A DNA stretch of 25,979 nt. It comes from an uncultured Eubacteriales bacterium. Lineage in GTDB: Bacteria; Bacillota; Clostridia; Oscillospirales; CAG-272. Under the pieces are notes generated by a model that was given only the letters and a program-made list of their open reading frames with translations, was not told where the DNA came from and ran no database searches. This document shows positions 15,591 through 24,593 of this stretch, in pieces (positions within the stretch are counted from its first letter, which is position 1; the number at the start of each line of letters is the position of its first letter). Both the position numbers and the translations under genes were made by a program. The DNA lies in contig USGH01000009.1 in assembly GCA_900554225.1 (NCBI GenBank), positions 1 through 25,979 on the forward strand, in the 5' to 3' direction.

Positions 15591-16418
15591 TCAATATGCG
15601 CAGATCGTCGCAATCTCGCCGCAGACCTTCTTGTAGTAGTCTTCCCACGCCATGTTCGCGTCTGCTTTGAATACCTCGCCGACCAGGTAGCCGTCGTATC
15701 CCGCCTTGCGCAGTGCCGGAATGATGACCTGCCAGTCCGCACTGCCATGCGTGATGTCCTGCCAGGTGCCGCCGGAGTTCAGACCGCCCGCGCGCTTGTA
15801 ATCCTTCACGTGAACCTTGCCGATCCGGGTGCCGAGGATCTCGATCCAGTATTCCGGCACGGAGAACGCGAGCATATTGCCGGCATCCAGGTACGCGCCG
15901 ATCTTCGGGGAGCCAACCTCGTCGATGACGGACACCATGTCGTAGGGAGAGAGGAAGAAACCGTTCCAGACGTTCTCCAGCCCGACAAAAATGCCTTCCT
16001 TCTCGATGTCCGCACGCATTGCTTTCAGAAACGCTACGGAATCCCGCCGTACATCCGCAATGGTCACGCCGCCGCCCATACCGCCGGGAACGGTCAGAAT
16101 GCCGTCCGCACCCAGCTCCTTCGCCGCCTCGATCTGTTTCCACAGCAGGGTTTCCGCATCCTTATGGTTGGCAGCGATACCCATTCTGCCGCCCCAGAGG
16201 GAGGTGGAAATGCTGGCGACGGGCAGGCGGTACTTTTCGGACAGCGCACGGATTGCGGCATAATCCGCCTTGGTCGTGTCGAGAGAGAGCCCATGCGCGG
16301 CACCGGGTGCGTCCACATTCAGCTCAATCGCGTCAAATCCGGCGTCTGCGACCGCCTTGAAGGATGCCTCCATGTCGAGCGCGCCGTCAAGGGTCCACGC
16401 GTTCAGTGCTTTTTTCAT
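15591..16418 (-). CDS. Sugar isomerase/epimerase, xylose-isomerase-like TIM barrel
   Basis: A 275-residue TIM-barrel protein of the AP-endonuclease-2/xylose-isomerase-like superfamily. All four metal-ligand candidates are present at the expected strand ends: Glu148 (GLENVWN), Asp178 (YLDAGN), His203 (KVHVKDYK) and Glu248 (VGEVF). Related proteins include ketose 3-epimerases, IolE-like dehydratases, YcjR (a keto-sugar epimerase) and the C-glycoside-cleaving DgpB/C group. Its place directly ahead of two Gfo/Idh/MocA enzymes favours action on a keto-sugar or an isomerised aldose. Start ATG 16418 follows AAGGAGGAAACAGCA. It is the first gene of the minus-strand module that diverges from the AraC regulator. 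Confidence 0.85.
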   Translation of the reverse strand: MKKALNAWTLDGALDMEASFKAVADAGFDAIELNVDAPGAAHGLSLDTTKADYAAIRALSEKYRLPVASISTSLWGGRMGIAANHKDAETLLWKQIEAAKELGADGILTVPGGMGGGVTIADVRRDSVAFLKAMRADIEKEGIFVGLENVWNGFFLSPYDMVSVIDEVGSPKIGAYLDAGNMLAFSVPEYWIEILGTRIGKVHVKDYKRAGGLNSGGTWQDITHGSADWQVIIPALRKAGYDGYLVGEVFKADANMAWEDYYKKVCGEIATICAY

Positions 16419-16491
16419 TGCTGTTTCCTCCTTAATTCGGAAAAAGAAAATTCGTTCATAAAATGCGCTTTTCCTGGAGCGGCAGATATGC

Positions 16492-16499
16492 TATAATAC
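16492..16499. promoter_or_regulatory. Overlapping divergent -10 elements
   Basis: On the plus strand TATAAT (16492-16497) has an extended TGC before it but no good -35. On the minus strand TATTAT (16499-16494) overlaps it, also without a good -35. Weak -35 boxes fit activator-dependent promoters. A further plus-strand candidate -10, TATCAT, is at 16599-16604. Confidence 0.4.
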
Positions 16500-16540
16500 C
16501 GATATCCATCGACGTAGGTGCTGCGTGATCCATGCATTGC

Positions 16541-16566
16541 GCAGCTCGGACGTCGAGCAGCTCGGA
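16541..16566. promoter_or_regulatory. Direct repeats in the divergent control region, possible AraC-type sites
   Basis: GCAGCTCGGA occurs at 16541-16550 and again at 16557-16566, a 16-base period. Measured from the minus-strand -10 at 16494-16499, the repeats lie about 55-80 bases upstream of the expected transcription start. This suits an AraC-family activator site. Confidence 0.4.
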
Positions 16567-16704
16567 TATCGGGCAGGTCGTGCTTTTTCGCGCATACTAT
16601 CATAAGTGTAACGGAAAACGCGCCGACACACAATGCAGGAATCGACCGATTTTATGGACTTTTCGCCAATCGATATGCAGAATAAAGAAAAGGAGAGTGC
16701 GATT

Positions 16705-17544
16705 TTGGAAAATCAGGAATATTATCGCTCCATCCATTTGCAGGACGGCCATCCACAGATCGATGAAGCACCGCTGATCGTGAACTGTGCCGGTTGTTGC
16801 AATTTAACAAATCCTTTTGTGACAAACGTCCCTGCCGGACGGGACGACTACTATTTGCAGGTTATGACCGCAGGCAGACTGACCGCGTGGATCGACGGTG
16901 CGCCACAGGACTTTTCGCAGGGTATGTTCTGTATCTATAAGCCGCACACGCCATATCACTATGCCCTTGCGGACGGGGAGAAAATGACGTACAACTGGGT
17001 CCATTTTACCGGACTGCATGCAGGCAGACTCCTCTCCACGCTGGGACTTGAGACGGGCAAGCTGTACCGCTTCCATGCCGATACGGAGACGACGGACGGC
17101 TGGTTCAACGCGATTTTTCGGGAATTTATCGAACGCGGGATCGGCTTTGACGACGCATGCGGCGCACGTCTGACGTTGCTGCTCACCGGATTGGCGCGGT
17201 GCATGGAACGGGAGGACGCACTCCTCACCCGCGCATTGACCTCTCTGCAGTATCTGCACTGTCACTTCACGGAGGATATTCCCATCGCCGCGCTTGCCGC
17301 CATGGAGCATCTGAGCGAGAGCCGGTACCGGAGTGTGTTCCGCGACTGCACGGGACTGTCGCCGAACGAGTACCGGATCGCCTTGCGGATGCAGCGTGCG
17401 TGCGATCTGCTCCTCCAGACAGGCGATACACTGACGGAGATCGCTCAGGCGTGCGGATACGGCGATACGCTGTATTTCCTGCGGATCTTCAAGCAAAAGA
17501 TCGGGATGACGCCCGGCGAATACAGACAGAGGGGGAATGTGTGA
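16705..17544 (+). CDS. AraC-family transcriptional regulator
   Basis: About 280 residues. The N-terminal half is a cupin-like sensor domain (VPAGRDDYYLQVMTAG, GMFCIYKPHTPYHY, the usual sugar-binding AraC layout). The C-terminal 95 residues carry two helix-turn-helix units: IPIAALAAMEHLSESRYRSVF and LTEIAQACGYGDTLYFLRIF, ending in KQKIGMTPGEYR. The frame is open to an ATG at 16633, but no ribosome site precedes it. TTG 16705 has AAGGAGAG seven to eight bases upstream and is the better start. It is divergent from the sugar module and probably activates it in response to the sugar. Its TGA is only two bases before the sbcD ATG, so sbcDC may be co-transcribed. Confidence 0.85.
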   Translation: MENQEYYRSIHLQDGHPQIDEAPLIVNCAGCCNLTNPFVTNVPAGRDDYYLQVMTAGRLTAWIDGAPQDFSQGMFCIYKPHTPYHYALADGEKMTYNWVHFTGLHAGRLLSTLGLETGKLYRFHADTETTDGWFNAIFREFIERGIGFDDACGARLTLLLTGLARCMEREDALLTRALTSLQYLHCHFTEDIPIAALAAMEHLSESRYRSVFRDCTGLSPNEYRIALRMQRACDLLLQTGDTLTEIAQACGYGDTLYFLRIFKQKIGMTPGEYRQRGNV

Positions 17545-17546
17545 CC

Positions 17547-18704
17547 ATGAAGCTTCTCCATATTTCCGATCTCCATCTCGGCAGACGGCTCGGCGCGTAT
17601 ACGCTTTCAGAGGAACAGCGCGCCATGCTCGATTGGGTGTACGATACACTGTGCGATACAGGCGCGGAGGTACTGCTCATTGCCGGGGATGTGTACGATC
17701 GTGCCGTGCCCGGACCGGATGCCGTTGTCGCGCTCGATCGTTTTTTATCCCGTGTCCATGACCGTGGGATCCCGATCTGTGTGACAAGCGGCAACCACGA
17801 CAGTGTGGAGCGCCTTTCGTTTGCGTCCGCGCTTCTTTCGGGGGCGGATGTGTATGTGTCGCCGCCGCTTGCAGAAGGCATCTCCCACGTGACCTTCACC
17901 GATGCCTATGGCGGGATCACCGTGTGGCTGCTGCCGTTTTGTCGTCCCGCAGAGGTACGGGATGCCGGAATCGCGGAAGTCTATACCTATTCGGAAGCAA
18001 TGGCTGCCGTAGTCGGATCCCTGCCCATCGAGCAGAGCGGCCGCAACATCGCGCTGGCACATCAGTTTCTGACCGGAAGTGTGTGTGCAGGCTCCGAATC
18101 GGTGCAGATCGGGGGACTGGACAACGTGGACGCGGCGATCTTCGCGCCATTTGACTATACGGCACTCGGACACCTGCACCGCCATCAATCTCTTGTGGAA
18201 GGCAGGATCGTCTATGCCGGCAGTCCGCTGTGCTACGATTTCGGAGAGGCGGAGGACGAAAAGGGCGCGGTGCTTGTTGAGATCGGGGAAAAGGGTACGC
18301 TGACTACGACCTTCCTGCCATACCGTGATCCCCTCCGCAGATTCGTCACCCTGCGCGGTACCTATGACGAGCTTACGGCAAGATCGTATTGGGAATCTCT
18401 CCGGCGCGACGACTATTTCCGTATCCTTTTGACCGATGCGGAGGACGTACCGGATGCCGCCGCCAAGCTGTCCGTTTTGTATCCGCGTCTCCTATTTCTC
18501 ACCTATGAGAATCGGTCTGCGATACCGGGGAAAGGCGGGGGTGAAACGGATCCCGATGCGCCATGTGATCGCGGCAGTGCGCCGGAGGAGGTATTCGCGT
18601 CGTTTTTTGCCATGCAGAACGACAGGGAATTGACGACGGAGGAGCGGGCATACATCACGGCGCTGCTTGCGCGAGGGGAGGCGGAAACGGATGAAGCCCG
18701 GTAA
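17547..18704 (+). CDS. sbcD: Exonuclease subunit SbcD
   Basis: The Mre11-type nuclease subunit of the SbcCD complex, which cuts hairpins and processes DNA ends at stalled or broken forks. It has 385 residues, normal length. Phosphoesterase motifs are HISDLHLG (Asp8, His10), IAGDVYDRAVP (Asp48), TSGNHDS (Asn83, His84) and ALGHLHRHQ (His209, His211). The capping region follows YAGSPLCYDFGEAEDEKG. The long frame is open further upstream inside the AraC gene, but ATG 17547 gives the exact family N-terminus (MKLLHISDLHLG). It overlaps sbcC by 14 bases. Confidence 0.95.
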   Translation: MKLLHISDLHLGRRLGAYTLSEEQRAMLDWVYDTLCDTGAEVLLIAGDVYDRAVPGPDAVVALDRFLSRVHDRGIPICVTSGNHDSVERLSFASALLSGADVYVSPPLAEGISHVTFTDAYGGITVWLLPFCRPAEVRDAGIAEVYTYSEAMAAVVGSLPIEQSGRNIALAHQFLTGSVCAGSESVQIGGLDNVDAAIFAPFDYTALGHLHRHQSLVEGRIVYAGSPLCYDFGEAEDEKGAVLVEIGEKGTLTTTFLPYRDPLRRFVTLRGTYDELTARSYWESLRRDDYFRILLTDAEDVPDAAAKLSVLYPRLLFLTYENRSAIPGKGGGETDPDAPCDRGSAPEEVFASFFAMQNDRELTTEERAYITALLARGEAETDEAR

Positions 18705-21477
18705 ACTGATCATGACGGCGTTCGGTCCGTATACAGGCACGGTGACGGTCGATTTTTCCGTGTTCGGCGACAGCGGACTCTATCTCATCACAGGCGATAC
18801 GGGAGCCGGAAAGACGATGCTGTTTGACGCGATTGCCTATGCGTTATACGGTACGGCAAGCGGATCCGGCAGAGACGACACGATGCTCCGGAGCAAGCAG
18901 GCGGATGAAAAAACGGCGACAGAGGTGGAGCTGACCTTTACGTGCCGCGGCGATCGCTATCGAGTCCGTCGGGTACTCGGCAGAGAGAAACGGAAGCGGA
19001 CCGGGGAGCGGCAGTTCACGCGTTCCGGAGAATGTGAATTGTGGCTGCCCGGCGGCGGTGTACTGACCAAAACGGCGGATGTCGATGCGGCGATCCGGCA
19101 GGCGGTCGGCCTGGATGCAGCGCAGTTCCGGCAGTGTGCCATGATCGCGCAGGGGGAATTTCTGCGTTTCCTGTATGCCAAAACGGAGGAGCGGCTCACC
19201 CTGTTCCGCAATCTGTTCGCCACGGATGTGTATCGGGTGCTGACCGCGGGGCTGCTCGACGATACGGCTAAGGCGCGGCGGGAGCTGGACAATGCGGAGA
19301 TGGTGCTGCGTCAATGTGCCGGCGGGATCTTCGTACCCGAGGCGTATCCGGAGCGGGACACGCTTGCGGGGTATCAGTCGGATCCCGTGCCGTATGAGGA
19401 TGCGCTGACGGAAGCGATCGCCGCGTGTCTGTCCTGGTGCCATGGGGAATGGACGACATTGTCTGCGGCACAAAAGGAGCGTGCGGCGGAGCGGGACGGA
19501 CTGCTCTCCGCGATCACCAAAGCGGAGGTGGACGCAAAGACGGCGGCGGAATACGAAAAAACCATGGAAAAGTGCCGTCTGGTGGAGGAAAAAGCCGTGT
19601 ATGCCGAAAAAGCTCTGTCCGATCTGCGGGCGGGACAGGCAAAGATCGACAGGCTGCGCACGGAATCGAGCCATCTGACCGCGATATGCCCGCTTCTGGA
19701 GGCGATTGGACGGGGAAAGGCGGACATTGCATCCGCAGAGGAAGAGGTGCGGATTGCCGAAAGCGAAAGCACCTTCCTTGCGGACACGCTCACACGGTTC
19801 CGGAATCGATGTGCGGCACTGGAGGAGGAACTGGCACAGGCACAGGCGGCACAGCTGCGGGTGACGGCACAGCAGGGGAGCCTCGCGGAAAGAAGCGGCA
19901 GGATCCGGGAATTGTCCGCGCTTTCGGATATGGGGATGCGTTGGCGGGAGCAGCTTGTCCTGTGGCAGACGGCACGGGAATCGTTTCGGACGGCGCGGGA
20001 AACGTATGACAGAGCGGACGCACAGTATCGGGAGACGGAGCGGCGGTATCTCGATGGACAGGCGGGCATTCTCGCGGAAGCACTGATCGACGGCGAACCG
20101 TGTCCGGTGTGCGGTGCAACGGAGCATCCCTCCCCGGCACACCACGCGGCAGAGCTTCCCACGGTGGATCTGCTCGAAATGGCGCGGGAAAAACGGGAGC
20201 GGACGCAGAAGGCGTGTACGGAAAAATCGGACGCTGCGGGCAGGATTCGCGGCAATGCGGAAAATGCGTCGGCATCGTTTGCCATGGCATATCGGGCGTT
20301 CTACGGCACAGACGACACATTTTTGTGGGATCGATTCCCGGAGAGGGAATGTGCGGCCATACAGGACGATCTTCGGAGGCTGACGGCGGAACATACGGCA
20401 TTGCAGCGTGCGATGGAGACGGATATGGCACAGGCAGCGCGCAGGACAGACTGCGAGAGACGGATCACGGTCGGACAGGCGGCACTCGAGGAGAAAACGG
20501 CGGAGGCTGCGGCGGCAAAGGAACGGGTTCAGTCCGCAAGATCCAGGCATGAAACGCTTGTCCGAAAAACGGCGGAGCTTTTGGAAACGGCACCGGATAC
20601 CACACTGGAAGCGGTACGGCGGCGGCTGGATGAGATTGCACGGGAGACGGAACGGTACGAGCGATCCCTCACGGAAGGCACGGAAAAATGCGATACGCTG
20701 GAACGGGAGAAAACGGCGATCCGTGCCGCTGCCGATACCCTGCGGGAACGACTCCGGGACAGCACGGCGGACGATCTGCCTGTCCTGCGGGAAAGGGAAA
20801 AACAGGTGGAAGGCACCCTCGAAACGCTGCGGCAGCGCAGAACCGTTCTGGATACCGCAATCGCCGTAAACGAGCCGCTGTCCACCCGCTTACGGGAGGC
20901 GTATGTCGTATACCGCAAATGCGCCGGTCGCTTTGCCATGCAGAAACGACTGTCCGACACCGCGTCCGGAAATCTGAGCGGCAGGGAGAAGCTGTCTTTG
21001 GAGACGTATGCACAGCTGTGGCTCTTTGACGAGGTGGTCCGCCGTGCCAATGTGCGTCTGTTCGCGATGACGGGCGGCCGTTATGAGCTGCGGCGGCAGA
21101 TGGAAGCGGAGAACAAGAAGTCGAAAACGGGGCTTGGACTGGACGTTGTGGATCACTACAACGGTACGGTCCGCAATGTACGCACCCTGTCCGGCGGGGA
21201 AGCGTTCAAAGCGTCCCTCTCTCTGGCACTGGGGTTGGCGGATCAGACGGAAGCGTCCTCCGGCGGTGTGCGCATTGAGGCGATGTTCATCGATGAGGGC
21301 TTCGGCTCTCTGGACGCGGCCTCCTTAGACAGCGCGATCGATACGTTGAACCGGCTCTCGGAGGGGACCAGACTGTGCGGGATCATCTCCCACGTGGATT
21401 CCCTGAAGGAGCGGATCGAGCGGCAGATCCGGGTGAAGCGGAACAAAACGGAGAGCAGCGTGGAATGTGTCTGGTGA
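18691..21477 (+). CDS. sbcC: Exonuclease subunit SbcC
   Basis: A Rad50-type ATPase of 928 residues partnering SbcD. Seen are the N-terminal Walker A GDTGAGKT (35-42), long Glu/Arg/Ala-rich coiled-coil arms, the zinc-hook CPVCG at 471-475 near the middle, the ABC signature LSGGE at 833-837 and Walker B FIDEGFGSLD (catalytic Glu869). An in-frame ATG at 18667 exists, but MKPGKLIMTAFGPY at 18691 is the family start. The start lies inside sbcD, the usual sbcDC overlap. The coiled-coil region has a strong Ala/Glu/Arg bias, which creates long open antisense frames. Confidence 0.95.
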   Translation: MKPGKLIMTAFGPYTGTVTVDFSVFGDSGLYLITGDTGAGKTMLFDAIAYALYGTASGSGRDDTMLRSKQADEKTATEVELTFTCRGDRYRVRRVLGREKRKRTGERQFTRSGECELWLPGGGVLTKTADVDAAIRQAVGLDAAQFRQCAMIAQGEFLRFLYAKTEERLTLFRNLFATDVYRVLTAGLLDDTAKARRELDNAEMVLRQCAGGIFVPEAYPERDTLAGYQSDPVPYEDALTEAIAACLSWCHGEWTTLSAAQKERAAERDGLLSAITKAEVDAKTAAEYEKTMEKCRLVEEKAVYAEKALSDLRAGQAKIDRLRTESSHLTAICPLLEAIGRGKADIASAEEEVRIAESESTFLADTLTRFRNRCAALEEELAQAQAAQLRVTAQQGSLAERSGRIRELSALSDMGMRWREQLVLWQTARESFRTARETYDRADAQYRETERRYLDGQAGILAEALIDGEPCPVCGATEHPSPAHHAAELPTVDLLEMAREKRERTQKACTEKSDAAGRIRGNAENASASFAMAYRAFYGTDDTFLWDRFPERECAAIQDDLRRLTAEHTALQRAMETDMAQAARRTDCERRITVGQAALEEKTAEAAAAKERVQSARSRHETLVRKTAELLETAPDTTLEAVRRRLDEIARETERYERSLTEGTEKCDTLEREKTAIRAAADTLRERLRDSTADDLPVLREREKQVEGTLETLRQRRTVLDTAIAVNEPLSTRLREAYVVYRKCAGRFAMQKRLSDTASGNLSGREKLSLETYAQLWLFDEVVRRANVRLFAMTGGRYELRRQMEAENKKSKTGLGLDVVDHYNGTVRNVRTLSGGEAFKASLSLALGLADQTEASSGGVRIEAMFIDEGFGSLDAASLDSAIDTLNRLSEGTRLCGIISHVDSLKERIERQIRVKRNKTESSVECVW

Positions 21478-21514
21478 GCGATGGAAGCGGGGAGGGAGAT
21501 TTTCGCCTTCTGCC

Positions 21515-21543
21515 TTGACATACGCGCCGGAAAATGCTACAAT
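21515..21543 (+). promoter_or_regulatory. Promoter of pepF and the phosphoesterase gene
   Basis: TTGACA (21515-21520), a 17-base spacer ending in TGC, and TACAAT (21538-21543). No terminator is visible between sbcC (stop 21477) and this promoter. The leader ends with AAAGGAG before ATG 21601. Confidence 0.85.
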
Positions 21544-21600
21544 AGCCCTGGAACCCCAATTGTGCGTAAAATTTGTTACATATAAAGGAGAAAAACGACT

Positions 21601-23379
21601 ATGAGAAAACGCAGTGAAATCGACGCGTCCATGAAATGGGATCTCACCCCGATCTATCCGGACAGCACCGCAATGGAAGCAGACCTTGCGGACTGTGCGG
21701 CAATGGCGGAAAAGATTGCCGCGTGTGCCGGTACGCTGTCCACCAAGGAGGGACTGGCGGCTGCCCTTGGGCTGACCTTCGGGGCGATGGAGAAGCTTGA
21801 GCGGGCAAGCTGCTATGCGTACCTCAATTACTCCCTCGACGGCGGCAATACCGCGGCACAGGAGATGATGGCAAAGACGCAGAATGCCGGCGTTACCCTG
21901 ATGACCGCGATGTCCTTCCTCGAACCCGAAATGCTGACCATCCCGGAGGAGGAAATGAAAGCGTGGCTCGATACCCCGGAGCTTACCACCTATCGTCATT
22001 ATGTGCTCGACGTGATCCGTGCAAAGGCGCACACCCTGGACGCAAAAGGGGAAGCGATTCTTTCGCAGGTCGCAAAGATCACGGGCACCGCGTCGGACAC
22101 CTACGATATGTTCACCGACGTGGAGATGGAGATCCCGAAGATCGAGAACGAAAACGGCGAAATGGTCGAGCTGACCTCCGGCAATTTCGGTATGTACCGC
22201 GAATCCTCCTGCCGCAAGGTGCGCGAAAACGCATTCAACACCATGTTCGGCACGTATAAAAAATACAACAACACGTTCGCGACTCTCTACGCCGGCAACG
22301 TGAAAAAGGACAATATGCTTGCCGCGATCCGTGGGTATGATTCCGCCTGCGAAGCCGCTCTGTTTGCCGGAAACGTGCCGGTATCCGTATACGACAGTCT
22401 GGTGGGGGGCGTTCATGAGGCTTTGCCGACGATGCAGAAATATCTGGAGCTGCGCAAAAAGGTCCTGCATCTGCCGGAATTGGACGTATTCGACCTCTAC
22501 TGCCCGATGACGGCGGATGTAGAATATCCGATGCCGTTTGAAAGCGGTAAGGAATTGGTGAAGAAGGCTCTCGCACCGCTTGGGGAGGAGTACGCCGCCC
22601 TTCTCGACAGAGCGTTTGCGGAAAACTGGATCGACGTATACGAGACCCCCGGCAAGGCGTCCGGCGCGTATTCCATGGGGATCTACGGCGCGCATCCGTA
22701 TGTGCTGCTCAATTACACGGACACCCTCGACGACGCGTTCACGCTGGCGCATGAGCTTGGTCATTCCATGCACTCCCACTATTCCAACACGACGCAGGAC
22801 TACGTGAACCACGACTATAAGATCATGGTCGCCGAGGTTGCATCCACGGTCAATGAGGTGCTGCTCACGAAATATCTCCTTGCCACCGAAACGGATCCGG
22901 CACGGCGCGCGTATGTGCTCAATCACTTCCTCGAAGGCTTCCGGACCACGGTGTTCCGCCAGACCCTGTTTGCCGAATTTGAGAGAAAGGCGCATGAGCT
23001 GGAGCAGTCCGGTACGCCGCTTACCGCCGATTGCCTCAACGGCATCTATGCCGAGCTGGAGAAAACGTACTACAGTGCCGCGAAGATGCAGGACGTGGTA
23101 GCCGTGGAGTGGTCGTATATCCCGCACTTCTACCGTGCGTTTTACGTGTACCAGTACGCGACCGGCTTCTCCTCCGCCGTTGCCATCGCATCCCATATTC
23201 TGGAGACGGGCGACACTGCGGGATACCTCCGGTTCCTGACCACCGGCGGCAGCGATTATCCGCTCAACGAACTGAAAATCGCGGGTATCGATCTGACCGG
23301 ACCGGAGGTGGTGGAGAATGCGATGCGTGTCTTTGACGAAACGATCGACGAGCTGGCGGCGGTACTGGTAAAGGAGTAA
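21601..23379 (+). CDS. pepF: Oligoendopeptidase F (M3 family)
   Basis: A cytoplasmic zinc metallopeptidase of 592 residues that degrades short peptides. The N-terminal helical PepF domain starts MKWDLTPIYPDS (about 11-22). The zinc site HELGH is at 384-388 (AHELGHSMHS), and the downstream glutamate ligand lies in MVAEVASTVNE. The C-terminal part contains VEWSYIPHFYRAFYVYQYATG, a typical substrate-binding stretch of M3B enzymes. ATG 21601 follows AAAGGAGAAAAACGACT. It ends four bases before the phosphoesterase start and shares a transcript with it. Confidence 0.95.
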   Translation: MRKRSEIDASMKWDLTPIYPDSTAMEADLADCAAMAEKIAACAGTLSTKEGLAAALGLTFGAMEKLERASCYAYLNYSLDGGNTAAQEMMAKTQNAGVTLMTAMSFLEPEMLTIPEEEMKAWLDTPELTTYRHYVLDVIRAKAHTLDAKGEAILSQVAKITGTASDTYDMFTDVEMEIPKIENENGEMVELTSGNFGMYRESSCRKVRENAFNTMFGTYKKYNNTFATLYAGNVKKDNMLAAIRGYDSACEAALFAGNVPVSVYDSLVGGVHEALPTMQKYLELRKKVLHLPELDVFDLYCPMTADVEYPMPFESGKELVKKALAPLGEEYAALLDRAFAENWIDVYETPGKASGAYSMGIYGAHPYVLLNYTDTLDDAFTLAHELGHSMHSHYSNTTQDYVNHDYKIMVAEVASTVNEVLLTKYLLATETDPARRAYVLNHFLEGFRTTVFRQTLFAEFERKAHELEQSGTPLTADCLNGIYAELEKTYYSAAKMQDVVAVEWSYIPHFYRAFYVYQYATGFSSAVAIASHILETGDTAGYLRFLTTGGSDYPLNELKIAGIDLTGPEVVENAMRVFDETIDELAAVLVKE

Positions 23380-23382
23380 GCG

Positions 23383-24495
23383 ATGCACGAGTATTTGCGG
23401 TATGATCCCGTAGTGTTCTCCGTCGGTGCGGATTACCAGATCCTCTTCTGGACGACCACGATGGGCATTGGCTGGATCGAGATCGACGGCGAACGGTTCA
23501 CGGATGAGGAAGTCGGACTGCTCCACTACGGCGAGATGCACAAGATCCCGGTCTCCGGTGCGGTGCTGAACAGGGCAGGCCACTATACCGTTGTCTTTGT
23601 CGAATACAAGGAAAAGCCGCCGTATTTTCCGAAGGGCGAGGAGAAGATCCGGAAAACGTACGATTTTGTCCCGTATGGCGGCGGAGACCTGCGGCTGTTC
23701 CAGTTTGCGGACACACATGGTGCTGTGGAGGTTCCGCTCGAAACGTACCGCGCGTTTGCGGAAAGGACCGGCGGGGCGGATCTGCTCGTTCTGAACGGGG
23801 ATATCAACGATTCCTCCGACCGGATCGATTGCTTTGCAACGACGTTCGCGCTGGCGGGCGGTGCGGTGCATGGGACGCGTCCGGTGCTGTATGCAAGAGG
23901 CAATCACGATACCCGCGGCCATGCGGCAGAGCTTTTGCCGGGATATAGTCCGACAGCGTTCCGGGATGGCAGACGGGAGAGCTTCTGGTCCTTCCGGCAG
24001 GGCGATGTGTGGGGCGTGATCCTCGATTGCGGCGAGGACAAGTACGACCACAATATCGAATACGGCGGTACGATCTTCTTCGACAATTTCCGCAGGCGCG
24101 AGACCGCGTATCTGGAAAGCCTGATCGCCAATCGGGAAAACGAATTTGACGCGCTGGGCGTGGGGCTGCGGATCGCGATCTGCCACGTGCCGTTTGTGGA
24201 ACACTTCAAATTCCCGTTTGACGTGGGCGGCGAATACTACGAGCGGTGGACGGCTCTCCTTGCCGAGATGCACATCGACCTTCTGCTCTGTGGCCATATG
24301 CACACGGCATACTTTGTAAAACCGCACGCACCGGATCATCGGGACGCCGCATTCCCGACCGCGGTGCTGTCGATCCCCCCAAAGGAGTACGACGGCAAAA
24401 CGCTCTACACCGGCGGCGCGATCCTGCGTCAGAACGGCAAGCGCGAGGCGGTGATCGTCCGCGGGGACACGTTTGTGGAGACGATGGAATTTTAG
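23383..24495 (+). CDS. Calcineurin-like metallophosphoesterase
   Basis: A 370-residue protein without signal peptide. Residues 1-90 look like a beta-sandwich as in purple acid phosphatase N-domains. The rest is a metallophosphoesterase: Asp110 and His112 (FADTHG), Asp140 (LNGDIND), Asn174-His175 (RGNHDT), His268 (ICHVP), and His305 and His307 (CGHMH). All seven metal ligands are present, so it should be active on a phosphoester. The substrate is unknown. AAGGAG lies in the end of pepF, four bases ahead of the start, so translation is coupled. It ends with TAG at 24493-24495, the only TAG stop used by an intact gene in this window. Confidence 0.88.
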   Translation: MHEYLRYDPVVFSVGADYQILFWTTTMGIGWIEIDGERFTDEEVGLLHYGEMHKIPVSGAVLNRAGHYTVVFVEYKEKPPYFPKGEEKIRKTYDFVPYGGGDLRLFQFADTHGAVEVPLETYRAFAERTGGADLLVLNGDINDSSDRIDCFATTFALAGGAVHGTRPVLYARGNHDTRGHAAELLPGYSPTAFRDGRRESFWSFRQGDVWGVILDCGEDKYDHNIEYGGTIFFDNFRRRETAYLESLIANRENEFDALGVGLRIAICHVPFVEHFKFPFDVGGEYYERWTALLAEMHIDLLLCGHMHTAYFVKPHAPDHRDAAFPTAVLSIPPKEYDGKTLYTGGAILRQNGKREAVIVRGDTFVETMEF

Positions 24496-24527
24496 GTGCC
24501 AACGCCCCGCACGGGTGAATCGAATAG

Positions 24528-24580
24528 AAAAAGCGTGTCTGGATACGGTACGAGCTTGCCGTGTACAGACGCGCTTTTTT
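24528..24580 (+). terminator. Intrinsic terminator after the phosphoesterase gene
   Basis: AAAAGCGTGTCTG (24529-24541) pairs with CAGACGCGCTTTT (24566-24578) with one G-T wobble, an inner ACGG/CCGT stem, and a following T-run. Confidence 0.85.
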
Positions 24581-24593
24581 GGGTATAGGGGGC

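Noticed and set aside
16633..16704. Upstream ATG start for the AraC regulator
   Set aside because: No ribosome site, whereas TTG 16705 has AAGGAGAG at the right distance; kept only as an alternative.
18844..20550. 568-residue minus-strand open frame opposite sbcC
   Set aside because: Arg/Cys/Pro-rich shadow of the Ala/Glu-rich coiled coil.
21325..24339. 1004-residue minus-strand open frame across sbcC end, pepF and the phosphoesterase gene
   Set aside because: Antisense to three well-supported genes; no domain, no ribosome site; it results from GC-rich codon bias.
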